From assembly GCA_963682055.1 (NCBI GenBank), contig OY821743.1, positions 29,870,702 through 29,934,701 of the forward strand: 64,000 nucleotides of DNA. Reading direction: 5' to 3'. The notes under the pieces are model-generated. The model saw only the letters and a list, made by a program, of their open reading frames with translations. It did not search any database and was not told the origin of the DNA. Of this stretch, positions 10,596 through 22,552 are shown one piece after another. Origin of the DNA: Primula veris. Its lineage: Eukaryota; Streptophyta; Magnoliopsida; Ericales; Primulaceae. Within the stretch, counting starts at the first letter, position 1. The number at the start of each line of letters is the position of its first letter. The position numbers and the translations under genes are program-made.

Positions 10596-10880
10596 ATGAA
10601 TGAGATCATTTATGTCCAGTACTTAAGGATCAAGGAAATGGAGAAAAAAATTGAAGAAAATAACAAGGAGATCATTGAGCTTAGACACAACAACTGCTGT
10701 CTTGAACGCTTTATTGAAAGAACAAATGCATTGGAAGCGTGGCTTGTGGGGGAGGTAGATTTGCCAGAGTATTTGCTAAATGAAATTGATGAGTTAAAAA
10801 TGGAAATAAAGAGGTTGAAAGAACAAGCAAAAGAAAATGTAAAACAAAATGAAGACGTGTCTGGCCCAAGTGAAATTTAA
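10596..10880 (+). CDS. Orphan coiled-coil protein, copy 1 (94 aa)
   Basis: I do not recognise this protein. It is 94 residues and highly charged, with two likely coiled-coil stretches: about 10-40 (I/L/M at heptad spacing in LRIKEMEKKIEENNKEIIEL) and about 60-80 (LLNEIDELKMEIKRL). It ends in EDVSGPSEI. No signal peptide or membrane segment. The start is the first ATG after a conserved TATA-like box and lies in the same place in three copies. It differs from copy 2 at 20 residues, with only one synonymous change seen (codon 58). The intact frame, equal length and conserved upstream region argue for a real gene. It could still be a transposon-borne ORF. The 66-codon antisense frame at 10711-10911 is probably a shadow. 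Confidence 0.6.
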   Translation: MNEIIYVQYLRIKEMEKKIEENNKEIIELRHNNCCLERFIERTNALEAWLVGEVDLPEYLLNEIDELKMEIKRLKEQAKENVKQNEDVSGPSEI

Positions 10881-12569
10881 GAGAATTTTGAAGTGAGGAG
10901 GTTATGCGCATTTGTATTATAAATAAATATGATGTATGTTATAAATACCCCCTCAACTTATTAGTCTCTATTTTGTTATATTTTGGTTTGAACATTATAT
11001 GCATAATAAAAGGCATCTAAGAGTTATTAGCTCTTTTAAAATCAAACTTTAAGTGTAATTTTCTTATAGGGAATTTCTATAATAATAACCCTTGGTGTTA
11101 TGCTTGAATCATGTAATCTTTAAGTGGCTATAAAATTTTGATGATATAGGATGTAAATCACTCACTATCAATCTCGTTTCATGGTTGTAACAGGGTCAGA
11201 TCCATATTTTGTATAATATAAGTTTTTATTTGCTAAAATAAACAAATATTGGATGAACCAAAATTTGAGTTAATTGAATCTTTCCTCCGCAAGGAACCAT
11301 CCACGGAGGGTGGGTTATGGCCTAAATGAGACCAGAAGGCGTATTCGATGGACAACATGTTAATATTCATTTGTCACATGCTTCCGGAAGAATTATAAAA
11401 ATTCTTGGAAAAATCGCTTCTTCATAGGTGAAGTAAGCGCTAACCAGCCAATCGGGACTTAGTATATCAATGTGAATTATGTCCCCGGATGGACGGTTGG
11501 GACGGGCCCATAAAGTCTTAATGATACCATATTAATAATTTAATTCATATCCAATTAAGTTTGCTTTTTATTCAAAACGAGGTCATTTCACTATTAAATG
11601 ACGCTTTTTACATTAAAGAATAGCTTATCTCGCAAAAAATAAACTTTTTTTCAGATGCATAAAGTTTATATTAAAATTGCACAAAGTACGGGTTAAAGTA
11701 CTATATTTCAACATAAGTGAATATATTCCGGTAAAAAGTGTATATAGTTGGGCGCAAATTGCATATTGTGTGTAGGGTATAAAATTCATATAGTTTGACT
11801 TCAAATTTATATAGTTTTTGTTTTGTTACTTGTGTAATTGTTGCGATTACATAAGAATTATACCCATATGTCTAGGATTTTTTCTTTTGCCCCAACTTTG
11901 AAGAGATGATTGATACAATTATCAAGAAAACTATTTCCACTTCAACAATCGAATTCCCGAATTACTTGTTTTCAGTTTCTCGTTCGTAATCATTTTACCT
12001 ATAAGCATATAAGCAGGAAAAGAACCTAGTGATCCAAATAGAGATAACAAACCATTTGATTTCCTTTATAATACGATATAAGTTATGTTGTTCTTTTAAT
12101 GTAAGGGTATGGGTCCATGTGATAGTTAATTTTAAGAAATTGTTTAAATACGATGCAGTTTATACGAAGTTAAAAAAAAAAAGGAGTATCATGCAATAAT
12201 CCCAAAAGGAATACAACACTTCTATATAGAGAAAAAAAGAAATCAGTTACCATGCATTTTGGGAAAAAAATAACGATGTACCATTGCATTTACATTCTTC
12301 ATTAACTTAAATATTTCCATATTTCACGTCTCCGTTTACTGTATTCTACCCCATTTCCGTTTCCACCGCCGTTTCCATTTTCACTTCCGATAGCAATATG
12401 ATTTGTAGAATTCGGTGGAGACCTAAAAGCTTAATCAACCCTATTTTGTTAATTTACTTGAGAAAAATTCCATCTTTTTATCCAATATATAATAAATATA
12501 CAAAACAGTAATTAACGGTTATATAACTTAGATGGTAGTGGGTCAATTTACCAAGTTGAAAAAGTAGAA
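10881..12569. other. Noncoding part of cassette 1
   Basis: AT-rich, no gene seen. It holds candidate polyadenylation motifs soon after the orphan ORF (aataaatatg at about 10920, ataataaaagg at about 10997). Around 11640-11830 is a quasi-repetitive stretch (gcacaaagt, tatatagttgg) that has relatives at 26350-26470 outside the cassette order. Confidence 0.5.
11284..11309. other. Conserved small inverted repeat downstream of orphan copy 1
   Basis: cctccg ... cggagg with a 14-nt loop, inside a well-conserved patch (ggaaccatccacggagggtg). The same element follows the ORF in copies 2 and 3. It might be an RNA hairpin in the 3' region; role unknown. Confidence 0.5.
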
Positions 12570-13270
12570 CCATGTACCTCGCCATTTCGGTTGATTTAGG
12601 CGATAATTTAGGTATACATTATACTTATTCCATATTTCCACAAATGAAAGTTTTTTCCAACGCCTCACAGAAGTTACGCCCTACCTACTTGTCTGATATG
12701 TCTTATACCAGAACCGCCCGACATTACAATTTTAGTAAATTTATAGACAGTCACACTTGTGCACTTGCAAGTTGTAATATTATTACTTACTGTTAACATA
12801 ACATAGTAACCGTTAAACTATAGCTCAAGTATATCACACGCTCTCACAAGTCACAATCACACGGATGAAGCATCCCAAAACTCTCAAAATCATACTTATT
12901 CATCTAAGGGCCATTAAATAGTTCAATTGATTTAGGCGATAACTTTCTAACAACCTACTAGCCACGCTGCATGGTAAACATTATAGTTATTCCATATTTC
13001 CGCAAACGAAACTTTTTTCGACACCTCACAGAAGTTACAGCCTAGCTAATTGTCTAATATGTTTTATAGCAGAACCGTCCGACATTACAATTTTAATAAA
13101 TTTATAGACAGTTACACTACAGTTTGTGCACTTGCAAGTTGCAATATTAGTAATTTGACACACTCTCACACGTACACAGATGAAACATCCTAAACTCCCA
13201 ATAACACATACACACATGCATGCATAGTGCATCCTAACAAATACATACATTTATTTTCCATGTATCTAAT
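12570..13270. repeat. Direct duplication in the SWI3C-like promoter region, unit 1
   Basis: Two copies of about 360 bp (about 12570-12930 and 12930-13290) share cctcacagaagtta, cagaaccg(c/t)ccgacattac, atttatagacagt and gtgcacttgcaagttg. Unit 2 has the same pair (about 17130-17830). Unit 3 keeps only a diverged version at about 39170-39540. Confidence 0.65.
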
Positions 13271-13339
13271 TTTATTGTTTGCCTAAACTTTCTTTCTCTC
13301 TTTCTATCCAACAATCTCATATTTCTCTTTCTATCCACA

Positions 13340-13358
13340 ATGCCAGCCTCCTCCTTAG
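13340..13358 (+). pseudogene. Decayed copy of SWI3C first exon, unit 1
   Basis: ATGCCAGCCTCCTCCTTAG corresponds to the real exon 1 at 39662-39680 with one change, and its upstream CT-rich leader is also conserved. The donor has changed from GT to CT, so it should not splice. (AT)n and then repeat T follow instead of the SWI3C intron. Confidence 0.75.
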
Positions 13359-13365
13359 CTATCTC

Positions 13366-13399
<34 letters not shown>

Positions 13400-15045
13400 C
13401 ATCAAATATTTATATTAGCCGGATCAGTACTAGACATAACTTTATGCTCGATAATCTTTTTTGGTCGAATTTTCATTTATTATAATCCTTTATTTCATAT
13501 CTACGCATGTCAAGTATTTTTATTTTAGTATGACACAAAAAATAGTTTTACTTACTAAAATATTGATTTTTTTTTTTACGTAAAACTGTTTGCGATCACT
13601 TTTCTACAATAATTGTTATTCTACCTCGTGTGCATCGACAATATACATATATCCAACAAATAACTTTGTAAAATGAACAAATGAATAAAAAGTTATGTCA
13701 TATTAAAGATGAACTTGGGGTTAATTGTAAAAGTTTGATAGTTTTGGAGGCTAGTTGCAAGAACAAATGGTGTGGGGACTATTTGCAAATGAGCCATAGT
13801 TCTAGGGTGTTATTTGCATTTTACCCTATAATTAATTAATTTATAAGTACTTTAGGAACCAGTTTTTTTTGGGGAGATATTAGCAGCTATAGTAATTTTA
13901 CAGCAGATGCACTTAATCTGAACCATCAATTTCAATGGTTGCAAAAACTGAAGTATTTTTTGGATCTAAATTTTTGAGATTAACTTTTTATTTTTTTGGA
14001 CCGTCTGATTCAAAATGGACGGCTACAATTTAACAGCTGCTGCAAAATTATTATAGTTGGTAGTTGTTACCCCGCCCCTGGTATTGGTATCGGTAGCAAT
14101 TCCACATCATTTGAGACACACTTTTTTTACAATAGAACCTCTATAAATTAATAATGTAGGGACCGTCGAAATTATTAATTTAGAGAGTTATTAATTAATC
14201 GATAAATTAATAATTATTATTTTAAAGAGGTTTTAATTGATGGGAGTATTGGACGATTATTATTTAATAAGAGACAATAACAAATTGTTTTCAACAATGC
14301 AAAATTCGTCCTGTCAATGAATTTTCAATTAATTTAGATGAAACCGCTATTGAGGAAGGTATTCATAAACTTGAGAAAATGACTGTTGGTTTCGCTTATC
14401 GCAATAAAATGGATGTCAATGGTTTATTAGATTGGTAAGGTTGATACGTGTTAAGATGTATAAACTTTAGAAAAAATTGTGGATACCATTTTTGGAAACA
14501 ATAAAGATAATGAAGTTTAAAATGATACAGTACATTTGGAACTAGTCACATAAAACGAAGAATTTACCGCGTCTAGAACTCTTCACACTTTTTTGGTGCA
14601 GTTCTAAAAGGCTAAACCGAAGTTTTTGGATACAATTAGAAAATTCACAGTATACACATTCTGCATCTCTATGGCCTACTAAATTTCATAAAAGTAAATT
14701 GTGATTTTCTACTTACATGAAATTGATTTGAATTTTTCAATATTTGATCACTTCTTGTAAACGAAACTATCTGATTCTAAATTTATCTTTCTTGTACTAA
14801 TCTTCGAGTTTAAATGCCCTCGGTAATAGGGTTGTTTTTATTGGGCTTTAAGGAAGTGATGATCATTTGGGTCATGTCCAATAAGGGTGGCTTTCTAGGT
14901 TACGCAAGAAGTCTCCAGAAAAGTGAGTAGGTGATCAATTACTCCGATGGGACAAGAGTTAAGAGGATTTCATTGACAGATGACACTAATATTGCCTTTT
15001 TATCACAGTTGTTTACCATCATTTTTTCAGTTTCATTTACTCGCT

Positions 15046-15053
15046 CTTTATAA
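15046..15053 (+). promoter_or_regulatory. TATA-like box of orphan gene copy 2
   Basis: ctttataactct about 115 nt upstream of the ATG, the same placement as in copies 1 and 3. The region upstream (about 14870-15000) differs from copy 1 at only about 4 of 118 positions. Confidence 0.5.
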
Positions 15054-15164
15054 CTCTTACTAGATCACTTCATCATCACTTCTAAATGTTTCCCAATTAA
15101 TCCACATTATTATTCACTTTACCATTTCTTTCAAATCCCATTACTGCCAAATCAAATAGTTAAA

Positions 15165-15449
15165 ATGGATGCGATCATTTATGTCCAGTACTTAAGGATC
15201 AAGGAAATGGAGAAAAAAATTGAAGAAACTAAGAAGGAGATCATTGAGCTTAGATACAACAACCGTTGTCTTGAAGGCTTTATTGATAGAGCAAATGAAT
15301 TGGAAGCGTGGGTTGTGGCGGAGATAGATTTGCGAGAAAATTTGCTAAATGAAATTGATGTGTTAAAAATGGAAGTAGAGAGGTTGAAAGAACAAGCAAA
15401 AACAAATGTAAAACAAAAGGAAGACGTGTCTGGCCCAAGTGAAATTTAA
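15165..15449 (+). CDS. Orphan coiled-coil protein, copy 2 (94 aa)
   Basis: Paralogue of the ORF at 10596, same length and same start and stop context. Coiled-coil heptads run through about 10-40 and 60-80, and the C-terminal EDVSGPSEI is unchanged. It differs from copy 3 at 13 residues, spread along the protein: 6, 9, 16, 23, 35, 38, 43, 54, 59, 66, 75, 80 and 85. Against these I find one synonymous change, at codon 79. No domain recognised. It lies about 2.75 kb upstream of the unit-2 SWI3C exon-1 copy, as in unit 1. Expression is not shown by the sequence. Confidence 0.6.
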   Translation: MDAIIYVQYLRIKEMEKKIEETKKEIIELRYNNRCLEGFIDRANELEAWVVAEIDLRENLLNEIDVLKMEVERLKEQAKTNVKQKEDVSGPSEI

Positions 15450-17129
15450 GAGAATTTTGAAATGAGGGGGTTATGCGCATTTGTATTATAAATAAATAAA
15501 TACCTTCCTCAACTTGTTAGTATCTATTTTGTTATATTTTTGGTTTGAACATTACATGCATAATAAAATGTATCTAAGAGCTCTTAGCTCTTTTAAAATC
15601 AAACTTTAAGTGTAATTTTCTTATGGGGAAGTTCTATAATAACAGCTACTAGTGTTGTGCTTGGATCGTGTAGTCTTTAAGTGGCTGTATAATTTTGATG
15701 ATATAGGATGTAGATCAGTACTCTCAATGTCATATCATTGTTGTAACTGGGTTAGATCTCATATCTGGTATAATATAAGTTTTTACTTGCAAAAATAAAC
15801 AAATATAGGGTGAACCAAATTTGAGTTAATTGAATCTTTCCTCCGCAACGAACCATCCACGGAGGGTGGGTCAGGGCCTAAATCAGACTGGAAGGCGTAG
15901 TCGATGGACAACATGTTAATATTCATTTGTCACATATTTCTGGAGGAACTATAAGAATTACTTGGACAAATCGCTTCTTCGTAGGTGAAGTTAGCGCTAA
16001 GTAGCCAAGCAAGACTTAGTATATCAATATGAATTACGTCCCCTAATGGACGGTTGGGACAAGCCCATAACGATCTTAAATCTTAATGATGCAATTAATA
16101 ATTCAATTCAATTCCAATTAGTATTATTTTTATTCAAAACGAGGTCGTTTTAGTATTAAATGAGGCTTTTTACATTGAACAATAGCTTATCTCGTAAAAA
16201 ATAAACTTTTTCCACATGCATAAAGTTTATTTAAAAGTGCACAAAGTTCGGGTTAAAGTACTATATTTCAATGTAAGTGAATTTACGGTAAAAAATGTAT
16301 ATAGTTGGGTGCAGATTGAATATTGTGTGTGGGGTATAAAATGCATATAGTTCGACTCAAATTTATATAGTTTTTTGTTTTTTACTCGTGTAATTGTCGC
16401 GATTAGAAAAGAATTATACCTATATATCTAGAATTTTTCCGTTTGCACCAACTTTGAAGAGATGATTGATACAATTATCGAGAAACCTATTTCCACTCCA
16501 ACAATCGAATTCCCGAATTACTTATTTTCAGTTTATCGTTCGTTATCATTTTACATATAAGCATATAGGCAGGAAAAGAAGCTAGTGATCCAAATATTGA
16601 TAACAACCAATTTGATTTCGTTTACTTTATAATATAGGTTATGTTGCTCCTTTATGTAAGGGTATGTGTCCGTGTGATAGTTAATTTTAACAAATTGTTT
16701 AAATGCGATGCAGTTGCTACGAAGTTAAAAAAAATAGAGTAACGTGCAATAGTCCCGAAAGGAATACAACACTTCTATATAGAGGAAAAAAGAAATAAGT
16801 TACTATGCATTTTGGGAAAAAATAACGATCTACCATTGCATTTACGTTATTGAATAAGTTAAATATTTCCATATTCCACAACTCCGTTTACTGTATCCTA
16901 CTATCCTGCCCCGTTTCTCTTTCCATCGCCGTTTCCATTTTCACTTCCGATAACAATATAATTTGTGGAATTCGGTGGAGGCCTAATAGGTTAATCCACC
17001 CTAGTTTGTTAATTTACTTTAGAAAAATTCCCCCTTTTTATTCAATATATAATAAATATACAAACAAGTATTTAACGGTTATGTAACTTAGATGGTCGTG
17101 GGTCACTTTACCAAGCTAAAAATTAGAAC
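15450..17129. other. Noncoding part of cassette 2
   Basis: Matches unit 1 (10881-12569) with scattered substitutions and small indels. No gene seen. Confidence 0.5.
15840..15865. other. Conserved small inverted repeat downstream of orphan copy 2
   Basis: cctccg ... cggagg, same arms as copies 1 and 3, loop differing by one base from copy 1. Confidence 0.5.
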
Positions 17130-17916
17130 AATGTACCTTGCCATTTTGGTTGATTTAGGAAATAACTTTCTAACCAATCTACCAGCCACACTGCATGGTA
17201 AATATTATACTATTCCATATTTTCGCAAACAAAAATTTTTCCGACGCCTCACAGAAGTTACGCCCTAACTACTTGTCTAATATGTCTTATACCAGAACCG
17301 CCCGACATTACAATTTTAGTAAATTTATAGACAGTCATACTATAGCTTGTGCGCTTGTAAGTTGCAATATTAGTACTTGCTATTAACATAACATAATAAC
17401 GGTTAAACTGTAGCTCAGGTATATCACACACTCTCACAAGTCACACGCACACAGATGAAACATCCTAAAACTTTCAAAATCATACATATTCATCTAAGGG
17501 TTATTAAATCGATCAATTGATTTAGGCGATAACTTTTTAACCAATCTACCAGCCACGCTGCATGGTAAAAATTATAGTTATTCCATATTTCCGCAAATGA
17601 AACTTTTTCCGACACCTCACAGAAGTAATTACGCCCTAGTTATTTGTCTAATATGTCTTATAATAGAACCGTCTGCCATAACAATTTTAGTAAATTTGTA
17701 GACAATCACCCTACAGCTTGTGCACTTGCAGGTTGCAATATTAATACTTTGACACACACTCACACGCACACAGATGAAACAACCTAAACTCTCAAGAACA
17801 CATACATACATACAAATAAATACATACATTTATTTTCCATGTACCTAATCTTATTGATTGCCTAAATTTTCTTTCTCTCTTTGTCTCCAACAATCCCATC
17901 TCTCTCTCTTTCCACA

Positions 17917-17935
17917 ATGTCAGCCTCCTCATTAG
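17917..17935 (+). pseudogene. SWI3C first-exon copy with intact donor, unit 2
   Basis: ATGTCAGCCTCCTCATTAG followed by GTATCT. Unlike the unit-1 copy it keeps the GT donor and the same reading phase (ends one base into a codon), so it could in principle splice to SWI3C exon 2 at 40915 and give M-S-A-S-S-L-E-P-R. It lies about 21.7 kb upstream of the real exon 1 with the copia element and others in between. It is either a relic or an alternative first exon. Confidence 0.65.
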
Positions 17936-18418
17936 GTATCTCTAATATATCTCTCTCTATATATATTGAGCATTAAATATTTATATTAGCCGGACCGGCA
18001 CTGGACATAACTTTATGTTCAATGATCTTTTTTGGTCGAATTTTCATTTATTATGATCCTTTATTTCATTTCTAGGCATGTCAAGTGTTTTTATTTTAGT
18101 ATGACAAAAAAATTAGTTTTACTCACTAAAATATTATTATTTTTTACGTAAAACTATTTGCGATCACTTTTCTACAATAATTGTTATCCTATCTCGTGTG
18201 CATTAACAATCTACATATATCAAACAAATAAGTTTGTAAAATGAACAAATGAATAAAAGGTTATGTCATATTAAAGATGATTTTGGGGTTAATTGCGAAA
18301 GTTTGATAGTTTGTGGAGGCTAATTGCAAGAACAGATAGTTTTGGGGGATTATTTGCAAATGAGCCATAGTTCCAGGGGGTTATTTGCATTTTAGCCTTT
18401 AATTAATTAATTAATTAA

Positions 18419-18619
18419 TGTTGTAAGATTATTGAATTCTTGGGCTTTTACTGATTGGGCCCAAGTGGGCTTATAACCCTACCACTCTATCTATATAAAG
18501 AGGGCTAGGGGTCTTGTATTTTATTCATTCACATATTCATTCATAATAAAGACCATACTGTTCTCCCCTCTCTCTACTTCTGTCTCCCTAAATACCTAGC
18601 TAATAGTTGTATTACAACA
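18419..18619 (+). repeat. Copia 5' LTR
   Basis: 201 bp, starts TGTTGTAAG and ends TTACAACA. TATA-like ctatataaagag at about 18490. The same ends define the 3' LTR. Confidence 0.93.
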
Positions 18620-20294
18620 CGTTATCAGCACTGCTCTCGGAGATCGGAGTACGGATTATAGATTCAATAAACCTTGAGGTTTATCCGGATTTTTTTTAGG
18701 ATTTTTCTATATCGACCTTCACCAACATACCGCGCATAAGCTATCGATTTTCAAAACTCATATAACTAGCCTCGTATATTTGTGTTACTACGGCTGCATA
18801 ATATATTTTGTTTAGGTTAATTTGCATGTAATCTGACTAATGATATATGTAATATGACTAATACTATAATCAATCAACGTTGACTAGTATCACGCAGAAA
18901 TCTGACTAATGAATTACAGCAATTACATGATATACGTTGAATTATACGGCTGCATGATATATGTAAAACCTAGACTATTAAGTTACTGGTTAAAGAAATC
19001 ATCCCATGATTTGTGAAGTATAGTATAGATTCGTTAGTAATTTGTTTTGAAAAAAATATATTATCGGATTGTAAATCGAAAATCATGTAATTGTAAAGCA
19101 TGTATTAATCTGTCGGATTAAATCTGCAACAAACTGAAACGTATGTACTGATTTGTAATTCTCTGAAAGCTGTAAACTATTCTGTAAATTACTCAAGGAC
19201 TAAACTGAAACTTGTCTGAAATTCTGGACTGTATATGTAATAATGCTGTAAATAGATATATAGTTTGCTGTAATTACACGCATGGTCTTGTAGTATAATA
19301 CTTATACAAAAAACAGTACATATGGTTGATAAAGATACAATATTTGGTAAATATACACACACATGCATATATTTTTTTTTTATTAAAAGGCAAACGAATA
19401 AAAAAAAAATGCATATAAATTGATTTGATTTGTTAAAATCTTCATGGATTGATTTATGATCTTAAATTGATTTGATTTGATATGTTAGAATCTTCATGGA
19501 TTGATTGATAATCTTAAATTGATTTGATTTGATATGTTAGAATCTTTATGGATTAATTGATAATCTTAAATTGATTTGATTTGATATGTTAGAATCTTCA
19601 TGAATTGATTGATAATCTTAAATTGATTTGATTTGATATGTTAGAATCTTCATAGATTTATTGATAATCTTAAATTGATTTGATTTGATATGATAGAATT
19701 TTTATGGATTGATTGATAATCTTAAATTGATTTGTTTATAACACCAAATCTACATGATTAGATAGATTCTAAAATATATTTACTGCCTGTTTATATATAT
19801 GTGGTTAATCTGGATATATATTGTCTATATTGTTAATATTATTGCCATATATAAAATGCAAAAATCGTATATATTCACATTTAAGTTGGAAAAATTATGA
19901 ATCTTCCCCAAATAGGCTCACCTATTTGGATACGATGTCTAGGAAAGATAAAGGCGGAAGTCGTTCTCCTAATGAGGTCGGCTTTTAAGAGGCATTCGTG
20001 CCCACCCCCCTCACCGTCTTTCCTGGTCATGTTCAAATAGAGCTACCGAAAGGGGTTGAGTAAATAATAATTTCCCCGAATGTGTCTATATAGATATGTA
20101 TTCGCCGAATTGGTGTCTCAGGATCGACCTGTCGTTCGATCAAAGAGAACCTCTTCACTTAAAAGCAAAACTTGTTTTCCGAACCTGTCGTTTCGAAATA
20201 AAGTTTGTGCTTATACAAACCATAAACATATAAACCCGTTGTTTTATATGATGACTAATCCAGTCTTTCTTTTCTTTTCTCCTGTTGTAGAAAA
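18620..20294 (+). other. Copia leader with primer site
   Basis: The segment directly after the LTR, cgttatcagcactgctc, is the likely primer-binding site. The leader is long, about 1.67 kb, and codes for nothing convincing. A GC-richer patch at about 19910-20050 directly precedes the gag region. Confidence 0.6.
19437..19737. repeat. 52-bp tandem repeat in copia leader, about 6 copies
   Basis: The unit joins aatcttcatggattgatt-gataatc to ttaaattgatttgatttgat-atgttag. Copies differ by one to three bases, so the array is young or homogenised. Confidence 0.85.
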
Positions 20295-21290
20295 ATGTCA
20301 ATCAAGCTTGACTTTCCAATTTTGGATGCTCCCGGCAAGAACTACTTGGATTGGAGTCAGGATATCCAAAACCATTTAGATGTCCAAGGCTTATTGGATG
20401 TCATATATGATGAGGAGGAGCGTGAAATGGAAGTAACGCGCAAAATGAGTGCTCGGGCGATGATTCTGTTTCGCCGCCACTTATCAAACGCCATGAAATC
20501 TGAGTTCATAGCGACCACCTCACCAAAGACATTGTTGGACTCTCTGAAAGAGAGTTTCGACCACCAAAAGACCATTTGGCTTCCTGAAGCCCACCGTGAT
20601 TGGCTGAATCTACGATTTCAGGACTTTGAAAGCGTTGAAAAATATAACGCTGAAGTATGCAGAATTCGTGATACTCTCCAATATTGTGGTGAAACACTCA
20701 CCGACAGTGACTTATTGGAGAAAACGTACACCACATTTCCTAGTTCTGACATCTTGCTCCAAAAGCAATATCGTCAGTCTAAATTCACCAAATTTCCTGA
20801 GCTCATCACCCAGTTGTTATTGGACGAGAAGAATAGTCTCATTTTAATGATGAACAGTAATTCTCGTCCTGCTGGTTCAAAGGTAATTCCAATGCCTGAT
20901 GCTAATGTTGTTCGTGGACCTCGTCCACGATATGGGAAACGAGAAAAGGTCCTGTCGTCCCGTCAGCCAAGGAACAGGGATGGGCGTAATGCTCGTCCAG
21001 CCAAGCGAGGTTTGGACAATCGTCCGAACCGAGGACATGTGGCTCCTCCTAGGCAATCTCATGGTGGTAGGAACAATCGGGTCAGTCGTCCCAAAGCAAG
21101 AGAATCGGCCGATATGCCAACTCTGTGCTATAAATGTGGTGGAAATGGTCATATGCAAAGGACTTGTAGGGCAACTCCCCAAGAAGTCGAAAACTACCAC
21201 AAGGGTAGAAGGGTCGAAACCAACATGATTGAAGCTAGTGTAAAAGAAACTCTTGACACCCCTGACTTTGAGGCTCACATGGAAGAATAA
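20295..21290 (+). CDS. Copia gag-like protein
   Basis: An intact 331-residue frame forming the capsid/nucleocapsid part of the element. The N-terminal part (LDFPILDAPGKNYLDWSQDI) is of the plant copia gag type. Near residue 280 there is one CCHC zinc knuckle, CYKCGGNGHMQRTC, after a basic Arg/Asn-rich stretch. It ends in TAA. About 230 bp of T-rich sequence separates it from the protease region, so gag and pol are not one frame here. Confidence 0.88.
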   Translation: MSIKLDFPILDAPGKNYLDWSQDIQNHLDVQGLLDVIYDEEEREMEVTRKMSARAMILFRRHLSNAMKSEFIATTSPKTLLDSLKESFDHQKTIWLPEAHRDWLNLRFQDFESVEKYNAEVCRIRDTLQYCGETLTDSDLLEKTYTTFPSSDILLQKQYRQSKFTKFPELITQLLLDEKNSLILMMNSNSRPAGSKVIPMPDANVVRGPRPRYGKREKVLSSRQPRNRDGRNARPAKRGLDNRPNRGHVAPPRQSHGGRNNRVSRPKARESADMPTLCYKCGGNGHMQRTCRATPQEVENYHKGRRVETNMIEASVKETLDTPDFEAHMEE

Positions 21291-21519
21291 GGTTTTTTTT
21301 CTTCGTTTCTTTTAATAATTGAGCTGTTTTGCTCCTGGATTATATTATTTCAATTCCATTTCGGATTATGTTTTTTCCTTTGGATATTGTTCATTTCTTT
21401 TGGATTATGGTTTGCTTTATGGATAATGTTTTTGAACATTTCTCGTATAATTTAAAGTTATTTCATTGAGCAATTCCTTTTATTCGTGTGACCGACTTTA
21501 AATTATTTTACTTTTAGGC

Positions 21520-21705
21520 ATGTATTGTGGGGCAGTTGATTGTCTGGTTGATAGTGGCACTACACACACTATCTTAAAAGATAAATCGTTTTTTATCAAC
21601 TTTACGCCTAAAGTAACCTCAGTGACACCCGGGTCAAAATACGATGCTTCGAACGATGAACGCATCTCATGGGCATCCTCTTGGAGGAAAGAATTTCGTG
21701 ATTAA
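21520..21705 (+). pseudogene. Copia protease fragment
   Basis: Carries the aspartic protease signature VDSGTTHTIL. After about 40 residues the expected protein is lost and the frame runs into unrelated codons. This marks an internal deletion that removed the rest of protease and the start of integrase. Confidence 0.8.
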
Positions 21706-22525
21706 TCCGAAAAGCCTATGCCAAGCATGCTCGATTGGAAAGACTAATCTCAAACCAATTCGTGTGAAACCTACGAAATTGGTTTCCCAATTCCTTGAAA
21801 GAATTCAAGGAGATATTTGTGGACCTATCCAACCAACATACGGACCATTTAAATATTTCATGGTTTTGGTTGATGCATCGACAAGATGGTCACACGTAGC
21901 TTTGTTGTCCACAAGAAACGCAGCGTTTCCAAAACTCCTAGCTCAGATCATTAAATTGAGAGCTCATCATCCGGATTATCCGATAAAGTCTATTAGACTT
22001 GATAATGCCGCGGAGTTTACATCGAAAACTTTCGATGACTATTGCATGACTTTGGAAATTAATCTTGAACACCCAGTTGCGTATGTTCATACCCAAAACG
22101 GCCTTGCAGAAGCTTTCATTAAGCGATTGCAAATGATTGCTAGGACTTTGGTTATGCGCACCAAACTTCCTATTTCTGCATGGGGCTATGCCATTTTGCA
22201 TGCTGCTGCGTTGGTCCGTCTGAGGCTCATGGCCATCCAACCACTATCTGCGTACCAGTTGGTAACTGGATATGAGCCCGATGTCTCACATTTACGCGTG
22301 TTTGGGTGTTTAGTCAATGTTCCAATTGAGCCGCCTAAGCGTTCCAAATTTGGACCTCATAAACGACAGGGTATATATGTCGGTTATGAATCCCCGTCCA
22401 TAATACGCTATTTAGAGCCCTTGACATGCGATCTCTTTACCGCTAGACATGCGGATTGTGACTTTGATGAGACAATCTTCCCGTCGTTAGGGGGAGAAAT
22501 GCACATTAACGTTGATAAGGAATGA
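21644..22525 (+). pseudogene. Copia integrase, N-terminally truncated
   Basis: It keeps the end of the zinc-binding region (CQAC), the catalytic core with Asp in QGDICGP, Asp in RLDNAAEF, and Glu in HTQNGLAEAF, and the C-terminal GYE / FGCLVNVP motifs. The upstream His residues of the HHCC finger are gone with the deletion. Ends at an in-frame TGA. Confidence 0.85.
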
Positions 22526-22552
22526 CGTGAATTAACGTGGCATGTACCCACT

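Larger units (their letters stand above)
9279..13853. repeat. Cassette unit 1 (about 4.57 kb)
   Basis: First complete copy of the tandem cassette. Order: noncoding segment, 94-codon ORF (10596), hairpin motif (11284), GA/AT-rich spacer, duplicated promoter-like block (about 12570-13270), SWI3C exon-1 copy (13340), repeat T (about 13430-13830). The whole matches 13854-18418 at an offset of 4569 bp measured between the two start codons. Confidence 0.85.
13854..18418. repeat. Cassette unit 2 (about 4.57 kb)
   Basis: Second tandem copy, same order as unit 1. It keeps the uninterrupted junction gtactttaggaaccag at about 13846-13862, which is the empty site of the Cassandra insertion next to unit 1. 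At its right end the copia element is inserted after ATTAA. Confidence 0.85.

Noticed and set aside
10711..10911. Antisense 66-codon frame conserved in all three cassettes (also 15280-15480 and 28042-28242)
   Set aside because: It lies opposite the orphan ORF, has a similar replacement rate, and its Leu/Phe-rich content is what the Lys/Glu-rich sense strand produces. Treated as a shadow.
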